Positions 45,075 through 54,257 of a stretch of DNA of 64,000 nucleotides are shown here, one piece after another. How positions within the stretch are numbered: position 1 is the stretch's first letter; each line of letters starts with the position of its first letter. Both the position numbers and the translations under genes were made by a program. Below the pieces are notes generated by a model. It was not told the DNA's origin. It ran no database searches and worked only from the letters and a program-made list of their open reading frames with translations. The stretch is from Sulfitobacter sp. D7 (GTDB lineage: Bacteria > Pseudomonadota > Alphaproteobacteria > Rhodobacterales > Rhodobacteraceae), in NCBI RefSeq assembly GCF_003611275.1, contig NZ_CP020697.1:1-64000 (forward strand). Direction: 5' to 3'.

Positions 45075-46988
45075 ATGACCAAGACACTCCCCCTCTGGGC
45101 CGCGCTCCTCTTTGGTGTGATCTGCGGCGCCGTCATCGGCACCATCGTTGCCGCCTTCTACCTGACCCTGGCCCTGAAAACCGGGTTTCAGAGCTTCGAC
45201 ATGTTGGCGCTCTGGAAGGCGAGCGCCGGCACCCGCGCGGCACATCCCGAAGCCTTCAAGGTTGGCTTCGGCGCCGTCGGCTTTGGCGCAATTGGTCTCG
45301 GCGTCTTGGCGCTGGCCTGGACCTGGAAGAAGGAGCGCGACGACTACGGCTCGGCTCACTGGCAGACCAAGGCGGAGCTGAAGAAGAACGACATGCTCCA
45401 GGCCCCCGGCAAGGGCTTTGTCTGCGGCAAGCTTGGCGCGCCGACCTCGAAGGCGGAGTTCATTTCCTCGACGATAATCCCGCATGTGATGATGGTGGCG
45501 CCGACCCGTGCCGGTAAGGGTGTGGGTTTCGTGATCCCGAACCTTCTGAGCTTCGCGGGTTCGGTCGTAGTGCTCGACGTGAAGGGCGAGAACTTTGAGA
45601 AGACCGCGCGGCTCAGGGCGCTGAACGGTGACGAGGTCTATCGCTTCAGCCCGTTTGATTGGGCCAATGCCACGCATCGCTACAACCCGCTCGCGCGGAT
45701 CGCAAAGGCCCCGAGCTTCGCACAGCGCTTCACCGAGGTCTCGATCCTCGCCGACCTCTTCCTCGACAAGGACAACAAGACGCTCGACACCTTCTCCGAG
45801 GCTGGCAAGTCGATCTTTGTCGCGGCCTGCCTGCTGGCGATCCAGCGTGGCACGCCGAACCTCGGCGAGGTAAACAAGATCGTCGCCGGGGGCGAATACA
45901 AGAACGCCCAGTACAAGACCTATGCAGACGAGGCCGAGGAAGACATCCTGCGCGAGCTCTGGACCAATGCGGCCTCGGCCTCGTCGCGGCTGCTAACCTC
46001 GAACATCCAGGCGCTGATGACCGCCGGTCTCAAGCAATGGGACAACCCGGCGGTCCGCTCCGCGACCGAGGCGAGTGACTTCGATTTCTCGACCTTTCGG
46101 AAGACCCCGCAGTCGCTCTACATCGCGGTGTCCGAGGATCACATCGCGACCCTGGCGCCGCTCCTGCGCCTGATGTTCGCCGATCTCATCGCGTCGATCC
46201 GCCTGAACGAGCCGGGCCCGGATGAGCCCTGGCCGGTCATGATGATGATCGACGAATTCCAGCAGATGGGGGCGATGCCCTATCTCGAGCGCGCGATCCA
46301 TTCGCTGGCGAGCTACGGCGGCCGGGTTGCGATGATTGCGCAGTCACTGGCTTCGCTTGACAGGATCTACGGGCCCGAGGGCCGCGAAAGCCTCGAGAAC
46401 GGGGCCGGGCTTAAGCTCTACATCACCCCGCGTGACCAGCGCACTGTAAAGGAGGTTTCGGCCGCCGTCGGCAGTACCACCCGCGAGGCCGTGACCCGGA
46501 TGTATGGTCGCAACAAGGGGTTCCTTGGCGCGACCTCGACCTCGGCGCGGCTGGAAGAGCGGCCGCTGCTTTCCGAGACCGAAGCGCGCCTGATGGATCC
46601 CGACGAGGTCATCATCCTCGCCTCGCCCCAGCATCCGATCAAGGCGAGCCGGATCAAGTATTACGACGATCCCTTCTTCAAAGAGATGTTGGCCCGGCAG
46701 GAGGGCAAGCCCTTCCCCTATCCGCCGAATGTGCAGGGCGTGGGGCCATGGGGCAGCGACGGTGAAGACGAGGCCGGCGCAGACGAGCAGGCGAAACCAG
46801 CCGAACGCGCGCCTGTCCGGGATCGCTCGCAGCGTCGCGAAGCGCGCGCTATGAGCGTGAGGACGATGGAGGCTGGGCGCGGGCAGCCTGAGCCCGGGAC
46901 GCTCGATCGGGAAGCCGCCGTGCCGAAGGAATGGGAGGCGGCACTCGACCGGCAGGAGGATTTCATCGAGGAATTGTTGGGTGGGTGA
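45075..46988 (+). CDS. virD4: Type IV coupling protein VirD4
   Basis: Coupling ATPase of 637 residues that links the relaxosome to the secretion channel at the inner membrane. Two N-terminal membrane helices (about 5-30 and 52-72) precede Walker A MMVAPTRAGKGVGFVIPNLL (about 140), the VirD4-type VLDVKGENFEKTA, and Walker B PVMMMIDEFQQMGAMPYLER. The start is either ATG 45066 or 45075; GGGGGAG suits 45075. A disordered charged tail ends the protein. The virB genes that usually accompany it lie 12.7 kb away on the other strand, with defence genes in between. Confidence 0.92.
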   Translation: MTKTLPLWAALLFGVICGAVIGTIVAAFYLTLALKTGFQSFDMLALWKASAGTRAAHPEAFKVGFGAVGFGAIGLGVLALAWTWKKERDDYGSAHWQTKAELKKNDMLQAPGKGFVCGKLGAPTSKAEFISSTIIPHVMMVAPTRAGKGVGFVIPNLLSFAGSVVVLDVKGENFEKTARLRALNGDEVYRFSPFDWANATHRYNPLARIAKAPSFAQRFTEVSILADLFLDKDNKTLDTFSEAGKSIFVAACLLAIQRGTPNLGEVNKIVAGGEYKNAQYKTYADEAEEDILRELWTNAASASSRLLTSNIQALMTAGLKQWDNPAVRSATEASDFDFSTFRKTPQSLYIAVSEDHIATLAPLLRLMFADLIASIRLNEPGPDEPWPVMMMIDEFQQMGAMPYLERAIHSLASYGGRVAMIAQSLASLDRIYGPEGRESLENGAGLKLYITPRDQRTVKEVSAAVGSTTREAVTRMYGRNKGFLGATSTSARLEERPLLSETEARLMDPDEVIILASPQHPIKASRIKYYDDPFFKEMLARQEGKPFPYPPNVQGVGPWGSDGEDEAGADEQAKPAERAPVRDRSQRREARAMSVRTMEAGRGQPEPGTLDREAAVPKEWEAALDRQEDFIEELLGG

Positions 46989-47098
46989 GCGCGACAATCT
47001 TGTAGGCAGCTTTGCCCTTGGGACTGATTGGAGACAAGCGCGCTTGAGATGCATCTCAATGCGGCTTGAAAACTTCAAAGTCATTTCAACGCAGCGCG

Positions 47099-47308
47099 CT
47101 AGATCTTCGCCTCGGGGTAGTGCCCCTTTATTTCCGCGTTGAAAAAACGACCTAGTGAGTCAGCGGACATGAGACGCTCGTACATGAAGGCAGGCACGTT
47201 GAAATACTGATAAACGCCGCCATGCCTGAATTGGACCTCGAGCGTTTCTAATTCCGGGTCATACCCGACCTCAGCCAAGTTGCTGGAAGTTACTGGCTGT
47301 CGTTCCAT
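47099..47308 (-). CDS. KTSC-domain protein
   Basis: A 69-residue protein that is a complete KTSC domain: VTSSNLAEVGYDPELETLEV, RHGGVYQYFNVPAFMYERLM and GRFFNAEIKGHYP. The start overlaps the herA stop by 4 bp (ATGA), so it is the third gene of the SIR2-HerA operon. KTSC domains are small, widespread and of unclear function. A role in the defence operon (inhibitor, sensor or third component) is inferred only from coupling. Confidence 0.88.
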   Translation of the reverse strand: MERQPVTSSNLAEVGYDPELETLEVQFRHGGVYQYFNVPAFMYERLMSADSLGRFFNAEIKGHYPEAKI

Positions 47309-49125
47309 CAAATTTCTCCCTCGTTCTCGTCTTCGTTCTCGCCCACTTCTGGTGGCTTCCACTTTGGATCCTGCGCACGCCATACCGCGACAAGCTCATC
47401 ATAGTTTTCAGGGCCCCTGGGGCGCTTCCAGCTGTCCGCTACAAGCGGATCTTCGCTGTTTGGACGACGGTCTTTGGGTGGGAGAGTGACGCGGCAGCGC
47501 ACTGGAAGCCGTGCAGCCTCGCCGGTTATTATTGCTTCGCCGGTCCTTAGAACCGAGAGGCTATCGGCGATACCGCTCAGGTTATCGGGCAAAGCGGCTT
47601 GTACCTTGCTGCGGTCAGTGGAATTGGTGAGGCGCAACGCGACAAAAGTCCCACACTGGGAGAGAATGGTGTCGTCAATTTCCGAAGGACGCTGGCTGAC
47701 GATCATTGCACCAATACCGAACTTGCGTCCCTCTTTCGCGATTCTCTGAACCATTTCGCGCGCAGGGTTGTCGGATTCTCGACCAAGATACCGGTGAGCT
47801 TCCTCCATAACGACGAGTTGAGGCCGCTTTCGGCCGCCCTCATCGCGCTCGCGACCCCAGAAGAGCGCTTCATAGATAATCGACAGAATCGCCCCGATCA
47901 AATCTAGAAGAACCGCGCTAGGAATACCCGACAGATCAAGCACCGTTATCGCTTTCTCGTGGCCAATCCAGCTTTCGAGGAGGGATGGAAGGTCGTTCGT
48001 TACGTGGCCCGTCAGGTCAGGCTCCCATTCACCGGGCTTGAGCAGGAACTCGAACTGACGATCGAGCATACGTGATCGCATTCGGTCGAGCTGCTTGCGG
48101 ATTCCGAGCACACCGACGTTGTTCTGGTAAGGTGCTGAATTCGTTGTTGTGTGCGGCTGGTAGGCTGGTTGACGAAGCGTGGTCGCGTCGCCGGGCTGAA
48201 TGATCGCCGGTTGTGTCTTGGCCTGATCGAGCCAGGTTTTGACTTCTGGTTCGATCAGCTCGAGCCACAGGTTTCGCAAGCTGTACGGAATAGGGCTGTC
48301 GACGGTCATTGAATTCAGATCGACACCAGGCAAATTGTCTGCTTGAGCAATCGCGCTTTTGGCTGCGAAGATCTTGTCGAGTATTGCGGTCGTTGCGCGA
48401 TCATCCAACTTCCCGCACAGAAAGTTGAGTATTTCGGCCGGCCGTAGTGCCCAGTACGGAATGACCAGCTGCTTCTCGCCGACTCCGGGTGTAATCCGAA
48501 AAATCTCAGCGTTGTCGGCGAGCGCGCTGGCATATTCGCCGTGGATATCGAGTAGGAGGATCCGCGCGCTCGGAAAGCCTGCTCCGTCAGGCGCCGAGAT
48601 TGACCGCAACAAGCTAGAGACAGTCGTGGACTTGCCCGACCCGGTAGAGCCGAGCACTGCGCTATGGCGCGTGACTAGCTTGTCGAGGTCCAGGCGGACC
48701 GGAATGCTCTCGGCGTTAGCAAGTCGCCCGACTATCACTTGTCCGGAAAACTCTGCACCGTAGATTTTGGCCAGATCCTCTTCTGTGACCAGATGCACTT
48801 CATCGTTCAGGTTCGGATACTGGCTGATGCCTCGCTCAAACGAGGCCTCGACAATCTCGCCAATGAGCTGAACGGTTAGCCATCGTTCGCCGCGGTCTAG
48901 CGCATCGACTAGCGTCACCGGTGTCGCACTTGCCCCGACCTCTGATATGATAGCATAAAGATCATGATACCCCTGTGGTATCCGCACAAAGCTGCCGACC
49001 TGACCTACCCGGTAGCTTCGTCCTCCGATGATCGCAATGCCCGAAGCAACGCCCTCGAATTGACGCACACTTACGGTCGAACCGGCGACAGAGCCGACAT
49101 GGCCGAGAAGAGTAGGGGCGTTCAT
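47308..49125 (-). CDS. herA: HerA-type DNA translocase ATPase (SIR2-HerA defence)
   Basis: HerA/FtsK-like hexameric ATPase, 605 residues. A HAS-barrel-like N-terminus (about 1-130) precedes Walker A VLGSTGSGKSTTVSSLLRSI (about 157-176), then LLLDIHGEYASALADN, Walker B RPQLVVMEEAHRYLG and the conserved KEGRKFGIGAMIVSQRPSEI. Start ATG 49125 overlaps the sir2 stop by 4 bp. SIR2 plus HerA is a known anti-phage pair (also called Nezha) that assembles into a large complex and depletes NAD. The acidic tail (GENEDENEGEI) is unremarkable. Confidence 0.92.
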   Translation of the reverse strand: MNAPTLLGHVGSVAGSTVSVRQFEGVASGIAIIGGRSYRVGQVGSFVRIPQGYHDLYAIISEVGASATPVTLVDALDRGERWLTVQLIGEIVEASFERGISQYPNLNDEVHLVTEEDLAKIYGAEFSGQVIVGRLANAESIPVRLDLDKLVTRHSAVLGSTGSGKSTTVSSLLRSISAPDGAGFPSARILLLDIHGEYASALADNAEIFRITPGVGEKQLVIPYWALRPAEILNFLCGKLDDRATTAILDKIFAAKSAIAQADNLPGVDLNSMTVDSPIPYSLRNLWLELIEPEVKTWLDQAKTQPAIIQPGDATTLRQPAYQPHTTTNSAPYQNNVGVLGIRKQLDRMRSRMLDRQFEFLLKPGEWEPDLTGHVTNDLPSLLESWIGHEKAITVLDLSGIPSAVLLDLIGAILSIIYEALFWGRERDEGGRKRPQLVVMEEAHRYLGRESDNPAREMVQRIAKEGRKFGIGAMIVSQRPSEIDDTILSQCGTFVALRLTNSTDRSKVQAALPDNLSGIADSLSVLRTGEAIITGEAARLPVRCRVTLPPKDRRPNSEDPLVADSWKRPRGPENYDELVAVWRAQDPKWKPPEVGENEDENEGEI

Positions 49126-50390
49126 TTGGCCTCCGACGCGGTGGCGGCTGTCGGTGGTGGCGCCTCCGCTGCCAATGCTGCAAGATCCGGTTGTGTCGGA
49201 AATGCTTGAACCGATCGTGATGCCGCGAAGAAGCGAGCAAAGGGTTCTATTGCACCGAGCGTGAAGTTTCCTTTGTCGTCCATGTAGGTTGACCTTATCG
49301 GCCCCCAATCCTTGCTCGGAAGTTCGGCCGGAGCTTTCCATGCGCCGCGCGTGCCGTTCACCTTGGCCTGGTCACGTGCATAGACGCTAAAGTTAGGCAG
49401 ACGGCGCGCGAGGTCGCACGCCGGACCCTCTTCATCTAGAATCTTGTACTGGAATGCGAATACGCTGGAGGATGGATTGGCTGCGAGCGCTTCATCTATC
49501 CGGGCCGCGATGTGTGCATCGGCAAAAGAAAATCCGATAGAAATGAGTAGCGTGTCGGGGGTGAGCAGGAACGTACGAAGGCGATCGAGCAACGCTGCGT
49601 AGGGCGCTTTCTGTGTTTGATCGTATTTCAGGTGTTCGGGGAAGACGAGGTGACTTGCTGAGCTTTGGCCCGTGCGAATTACTTCGCCCTTAGAGCTAGC
49701 GCGCCAGCCGAGCGATCCATGGAGCTTCCATAGCCGCGTCCAGCGCGCGGGAAGATCACTGCGCGACACTGAGACGGGGTCGAAGAATGGTTCGCGACCA
49801 CCCGTGAAGCCATCGAAGTACGGCGCTCGTACGGATTCGAACGCTTCTTCGAACAACAAGTCGTAGTTCGTGGTGAAAATTTCAACGGGATAGTCACGCG
49901 TTGTGCCCGTGATCCAATTCACGAGATCTGCATATGCTGATCCAGTCTCGGGCAATCGGACGTCCACGATCTTGCCTATCTCGGAGCAGATCGCTTCTCC
50001 GAAGGTCGCAAAGCCTGGGCCGTCGAGATCGTGGACTTTCGACGAACCAATCACTTGGCTCAGAGAGCGAATCCTCGAAAGGATCGTCTCGATGTCATGC
50101 TGCGCGAGTTCGGCTTTCAGGCCATCAATCTGTTTTTGATAGGTTGGGGCAAGTGTCGTGAGAACTTGGTCCGTGAGCCCCGCAACTGCCGGGATGAGCG
50201 GATAGGTGCCATCGGGTTTTGCCATTCCGGCAGAAGCTCCAGCGCCAACCAACAGCCCGATCCGCTTCCGGCCCTGCGCGACGATCGTCCTAAGCGCCGC
50301 CATATACTGATCGGGATTATGAACACTGACAGTCAACTTACGCTCCCTCAACACTTGCTTCTGCATCCTCGCATCTAGCACTTGGTTCAA
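49122..50390 (-). CDS. SIR2-domain NADase (SIR2-HerA defence)
   Basis: Protein of 422 residues with an N-terminal SIR2 domain: GLLVGAGASAGMAKPDG (45-61, NAD-binding loop), IFTTNYDLLFEEAFE (171-185), LWKLHGSLGWR (about 220-230, with the catalytic His) and LLISIGFSFADAHIA. Defence SIR2 enzymes hydrolyse NAD and cause abortive infection. It is the first gene of sir2-herA-KTSC. The start is uncertain: TTG 50390 or ATG 50366. The C-terminal region (330-422) ends in an Ala/Pro-rich tail. Confidence 0.9.
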   Translation of the reverse strand: MNQVLDARMQKQVLRERKLTVSVHNPDQYMAALRTIVAQGRKRIGLLVGAGASAGMAKPDGTYPLIPAVAGLTDQVLTTLAPTYQKQIDGLKAELAQHDIETILSRIRSLSQVIGSSKVHDLDGPGFATFGEAICSEIGKIVDVRLPETGSAYADLVNWITGTTRDYPVEIFTTNYDLLFEEAFESVRAPYFDGFTGGREPFFDPVSVSRSDLPARWTRLWKLHGSLGWRASSKGEVIRTGQSSASHLVFPEHLKYDQTQKAPYAALLDRLRTFLLTPDTLLISIGFSFADAHIAARIDEALAANPSSSVFAFQYKILDEEGPACDLARRLPNFSVYARDQAKVNGTRGAWKAPAELPSKDWGPIRSTYMDDKGNFTLGAIEPFARFFAASRSVQAFPTQPDLAALAAEAPPPTAATASEAK

Positions 50391-50695
50391 TATTCCACGC
50401 TCGATCTCGCCCGTCTACGGCGGCCGTCTGAAAAGGCTCCGGCTTTCCAACCGCATTGAAGCTTGTTGCGCTTGTTAGCAGCGCAGTTTGGATAGTGTGC
50501 GCAGGGGGCGTGTCTGTCGTGCGTTCTGTATCCCACTTGGCCGAAATGCCTTGCCTCCGTCATGCGGAAATTAAGATGTCAGCTTACTATGTCAGTTTCA
50601 TTAGGCTCATGTTGGCGTACAGATGCAGACAGGGCCACTGTTTTATATCATCCTGTTCGGCATTGAATTTGCAGTTTTTTCGCGCAGGGCGTACT
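50391..50695. other. Intergenic region between SIR2 and WYL genes
   Basis: About 305 bp that must hold the promoter of the SIR2-HerA-KTSC operon and the 3' end of the WYL transcript. It is less GC-rich than its surroundings. A small plus-strand frame (50456-50725) exists but has no ribosome-binding site or family. No clear operator or terminator is seen. Confidence 0.4.
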
Positions 50696-51487
50696 TTACG
50701 CACCCAATTCTTCCATCCTATCTAATTCTAGCCGAGCTTTTTCGTCATCGAGGCGCCATCGTCTTACGACATAAAATGCGAGCGCCTTACGCGTTTCGAT
50801 CAGCAAATGCGTTTTGTCGTCAAAGCCATACTCTAGCCGGACGGCTCGAGCTTGCGCATCGGATAGATCTGAACGCGGGCGTATCCACAAGCGCACTAAG
50901 CTATTCCAGTCCGTGTCAAAAGGCAGGGGAGCAGGCCGCTCCCGCGTTTTCATCTCAGTTTGTTTCGCTATTCGTATTGGGAGGTAATCGCGGTACGCAC
51001 TGTGCTTATAGCTCCATGCGCGGAGATAGATTGCCTCTCCGTCAAAATGAAACTGAACTGGACTGATCCACTGAGGGTCGGAGAGGCCGCTTGACATCGA
51101 GGTGTAGGTGATCTGGATGTCTCGTTCGCCCTTCATCGCGCGGTAGAGCTGTGCGACGACGGTGGAATCCATCACGCGAGTGGGAAGCGGGATGCTCGCG
51201 CCAAGCGATGCCGCCTTGCCATCGAGCAATTCGAAAACTTGTTCCGGGCCAGCCTCAGTCAATGCGCAGTGGTCGCCGGTCGAGAAGTAGGCCTTCTCCC
51301 CGGCGTCATAGACTGGCGGCGTGTTCGTCAGAGAGAGATAGGTTCGAAAGTCAACGGCAGCCTGTGCCATCGAGATATTGAATCGTTCCATCAAGTCACG
51401 ACGGTTCGCCTGACCTCTCCAGGTCAGGCATTGATCGAGGAACAAAATTCGCTCGCGTTGCGCGTGTTTGAGGTCTTCTAGGCTCAT
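50696..51487 (-). CDS. WYL-domain transcriptional regulator (BrxR/CapW-like)
   Basis: Regulator of 263 residues starting at ATG 51487. The N-terminal winged helix (QRERILFLDQCLTWRGQANR, then RDLMERFNISMAQAAVDFRT) and the central WYL domain (about 120-200, ending in FHFDGEAIYLRAWSYKHSAY with the WYL-type RAW) match BrxR/CapW, repressors of defence operons that respond to nucleic-acid ligands. A C-terminal dimerisation region follows. It is divergent from sbcD and a palindrome lies in the 72-bp gap, so it probably represses itself and sbcDC. Control of the neighbouring SIR2-HerA operon is also possible. Confidence 0.88.
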   Translation of the reverse strand: MSLEDLKHAQRERILFLDQCLTWRGQANRRDLMERFNISMAQAAVDFRTYLSLTNTPPVYDAGEKAYFSTGDHCALTEAGPEQVFELLDGKAASLGASIPLPTRVMDSTVVAQLYRAMKGERDIQITYTSMSSGLSDPQWISPVQFHFDGEAIYLRAWSYKHSAYRDYLPIRIAKQTEMKTRERPAPLPFDTDWNSLVRLWIRPRSDLSDAQARAVRLEYGFDDKTHLLIETRKALAFYVVRRWRLDDEKARLELDRMEELGA

Positions 51488-51526
51488 GCACGAAGCAGTA
51501 CTTGACTCGGCGCGCAAGGTCCATAC

Positions 51527-51548
51527 ATTTACTATACGTATAGAAAAT
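51527..51548. promoter_or_regulatory. Palindromic operator between WYL and sbcD genes
   Basis: CTATACGTATAG (51532-51543) is a perfect 12-bp palindrome. With its flanks ATTT/AAAT it extends to 22 bp with one mismatched pair. It lies 12 bp before the sbcD start and 40 bp before the WYL start, the right place for autoregulation and for repression of sbcDC by the dimeric WYL protein. Confidence 0.7.
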
Positions 51549-51559
51549 GGATTGATCGG

Positions 51560-52696
51560 ATGCGAATACTTCATACAGCAGATCTGCACCTGGGGCGGCA
51601 GTTCATGGGGTTGAGCCTCGAGGATGATCATGAGGTTATCCTGGGTCAGATCCTTGAAGCGCTTGTGGCCGAACGGGCCGATGTTCTTGTCATTGCGGGG
51701 GACGTTTTTGACCGTGCCTCGCCGCCCAATTCGTCGATCCGGCAGTTCAATCGTTTTCTCAAGCGCGTGGCGGAGGAGACCGAAGCCGCTGTGGTGATGA
51801 TCTCTGGAAATCACGATTCTGGCGACCGGATCGAGGCAATGTCTGTCTTTTCCACCGCGTCTCGTGTGCTGGTGCGCGGGATTGCCGACGCGGTAGAGGC
51901 GCCACTGGTGCTGCGTGACGCGCAAGGCGAGATCGCCTTTTCCGCACTGCCCTTTTCCTATGAATACGCCGCACGCGAGGTGTTCGGGGATGAAAGCATT
52001 AATGCGCCAGCGGAAGTCGTTGCCGCTCAGATCGCTGCGGCGAGGAGGCAGGTGCCTGATGGGGCGCGTTGGGTCGTCGTGGCCCATGCTTTCGTCGCGG
52101 GGGGTGCGGTTGGCGAGACCGAGCGGGCCTTGACGCGAGTCGGGGGTATCGAAACTGTTCCCTCCGATGTCTTCGACGGGGCGGACTATGTTGCACTAGG
52201 ACATTTGCACAAGCCGCAGGAAGTGGGCGCGAGCCATATTCGTTACTCCGGCGCACCGCTCGCTTTCGGGTTCGACGAGGCAGGAAACGAAAAATCAATG
52301 ACTGTCGTCGATCTGCAGGCTGAAGGGGCCGAGATCCGCACCGTGCCGTTCCGACCGATCCGGCAAGTGCGCTCGCTTACCGGGGAATTCTCGGAACTTC
52401 TGGAGGGAACGCCGTCTGATGATTTCATCCAGGCCATCCTGACGGATGAGAACCCTCTGATCGATCCGATGAAGCGGTTGCGCGCGACCTATCCCAATGC
52501 TTGCCATCTGGCCTATGCCCGGCAGGAGCGCGCGGCGGAGACCGAGGCGCTCGGCAGCGGGCGGGCCACTGTGACGCCGATCGAGATGATTGGCGACTTC
52601 GTGAAGGTTGTGCGCGGCCGGGAACCAAACGCCACCGAAGTCGCGATCGTCGCGGAAAAGCTCCACGCAGTAGCCTCCGGGGAGGAGCAGACATGA
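51560..52696 (+). CDS. sbcD: SbcD-type exonuclease subunit
   Basis: Mre11-like nuclease of 378 residues. Metallophosphoesterase motifs: MRILHTADLHLGRQF (Asp and His), VLVIAGDVFDRASPP, VVMISGNHDSGDRIE, a late WVVVAHAFVAGG and YVALGHLHKPQEV. All expected metal ligands are visible. The C-terminal capping region (about 270-378) would contact SbcC. The stop overlaps the sbcC start by 4 bp. SbcCD cleaves hairpins and blocked DNA ends. Here its partner gene is broken by an IS, so the complex should be absent or limited to the nuclease subunit. Confidence 0.93.
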   Translation: MRILHTADLHLGRQFMGLSLEDDHEVILGQILEALVAERADVLVIAGDVFDRASPPNSSIRQFNRFLKRVAEETEAAVVMISGNHDSGDRIEAMSVFSTASRVLVRGIADAVEAPLVLRDAQGEIAFSALPFSYEYAAREVFGDESINAPAEVVAAQIAAARRQVPDGARWVVVAHAFVAGGAVGETERALTRVGGIETVPSDVFDGADYVALGHLHKPQEVGASHIRYSGAPLAFGFDEAGNEKSMTVVDLQAEGAEIRTVPFRPIRQVRSLTGEFSELLEGTPSDDFIQAILTDENPLIDPMKRLRATYPNACHLAYARQERAAETEALGSGRATVTPIEMIGDFVKVVRGREPNATEVAIVAEKLHAVASGEEQT

Positions 52697-54257
52697 GACC
52701 CATTCGCCTATCGCTTCAAGCCTTCGGGCCATTTGCCACAACCGAGGTAGTCGATTTCCGGTCCGCGCTGGAGACGGGTCTGTTTGGAATTTATGGTCAG
52801 ACCGGCGCGGGAAAGTCGACGCTGTTTTCGGCGATGTCCTTCGCGCTATTCGGGGCGCCGACTAGGACTGATCAGGAACCACGTTCACTACGCTCGGATC
52901 ACGCCGCTTCGGATCTACCTACCGAAGTCGAATTTGTCTTTGAGCTGGGCACCAAGGCCTACCTGATCCGTCGTCGTCCGGCGCAGGAACGTCCGAAGGC
53001 ACGCGGTGAAGGGACCACTGAGGACGCGGCGGAAGCTTCTTTATTCGACGTCACCGGGATTCCGGTGGACACTCTTGGTCCGAGTCAGTCCGGCCGTGTC
53101 ATTGCGGAAAAGAAGGTCTCGCTAGTAGGGCAGCAGGTCGAGGCGCTGCTTGGCTACGGGGCAGATCAGTTTCGACAGATCGTGCTCTTACCGCAAGGCA
53201 AGTTCGAGACGTTCCTGGCCGCAAAAACGGATGAGCGGGTCGAGATATTGCGGGATCTTTTCGACGTGAAGGTCTATCGCGATCTCGCCGCAAGGCTGAA
53301 GGAAGAAGCCTCAGCGGCAGAACGAGCGTTGCGCGACCAGCGCGCGCTCTACCTGGCTCGCCTCGAGGAACGCGGGTTCGAGAGCGCCGAAGCGCTTGAA
53401 CTTGGGATTGCTGCAGCCGCAGCCGAAGTCGAAGAAAAGCAGGGCGTTCAGCGTGGTGCGGAGATGGCAAACGAAGCTGCGCGCAAAGCTCTGACCGAAG
53501 GCGAGCAAATCGAAAAGGCATTTTCTTCTGCCGACACGGCACAGCAGGCTGTCGATGATCTAGAAAAGAGAACGATCGAGGTCGAAGAGCTGGCCAAGCG
53601 CATTGAGGCTGTCCGGAATGCCTTGCAGGCCCGTGATCTTGAGACGGCTTGGTGCGATGCGGAGCAGGATAGCCTGAAAGCGGTGGAGGCTGTCACGAAG
53701 GCCGAGGCGGAACTCAACATCGCCACTGGCGCGAAGGAGTTGGCGGAAAAGAAACTTGCTGAGGCACAGTCTGGCGAGGACCGACGGCAACAAGTTCAGG
53801 CTGACCTGACAAGGTTGGAGGCGATCGAGAAGCAGGTCGGGCAGGCAGCGGATCTTAGAAGCGCGTTTGACGACGCTGTGAAGGACGAAGCTTCAGCGAA
53901 GAAGGCTCTGACCGAGGCCATTGATGCCCGAGAGAAGCTCAAGTCTCAGCGCGATGCGACCGATCTGGCGCTTGATCAAGCGCGAAAGACCGAAACGGAG
54001 CGAGGCCAGCTGACCGGTGAGCTGGCCGAGTTCAACCGAGAAAGGGTCAAGGCAGCGGCGTATGCTAGGGCGCAAGAAGCTGTCGCGGATGCTCAACGAA
54101 ATGTTGAAGCGGCATCGAGTGAACTGGCGACAAGAACCGACGCGGCGCAAGCCGCTGATGCGACCTTGGTAGATGCCGAGGCACGGCTTTCGCGCACGCA
54201 AGCGATCATTCTCGCGGAAAAGTTGACCGAAGGGGCGCCCTGCCCTGTCTGTGGTTC
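52693..54257 (+). pseudogene. sbcC: sbcC, 5' part (interrupted by IS256-family element)
   Basis: N-terminal 520 or so residues of the Rad50-like ATPase SbcC: MRPIRLSLQAFGPFATTEVV, Walker A GIYGQTGAGKSTLFSAMSFA, the Q-loop region RQIVLLPQGKFETFLAA and a long coiled coil (about 200-500). The frame breaks right after CPVCGS, the first cysteine pair of the zinc hook, where the IS enters. It then continues into the IS to a stop at 54288. Joining it to 55667-57182 and dropping one copy of the 9-bp duplication restores an open frame of 1026 residues, so the disruption is recent and otherwise clean. Confidence 0.93.
54249..54257. repeat. Left target-site duplication CTGTGGTTC
   Basis: The 9-bp sequence CTGTGGTTC occurs directly before the IS left end and again at 55658-55666 directly after the right end. 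A 9-bp duplication is normal for the IS256 family and fixes the element's borders. Confidence 0.93.

Noticed and set aside
50456..50725. Small plus-strand ORF between SIR2 and WYL genes
   Set aside because: No ribosome-binding site or family, and it runs into the WYL gene on the other strand.
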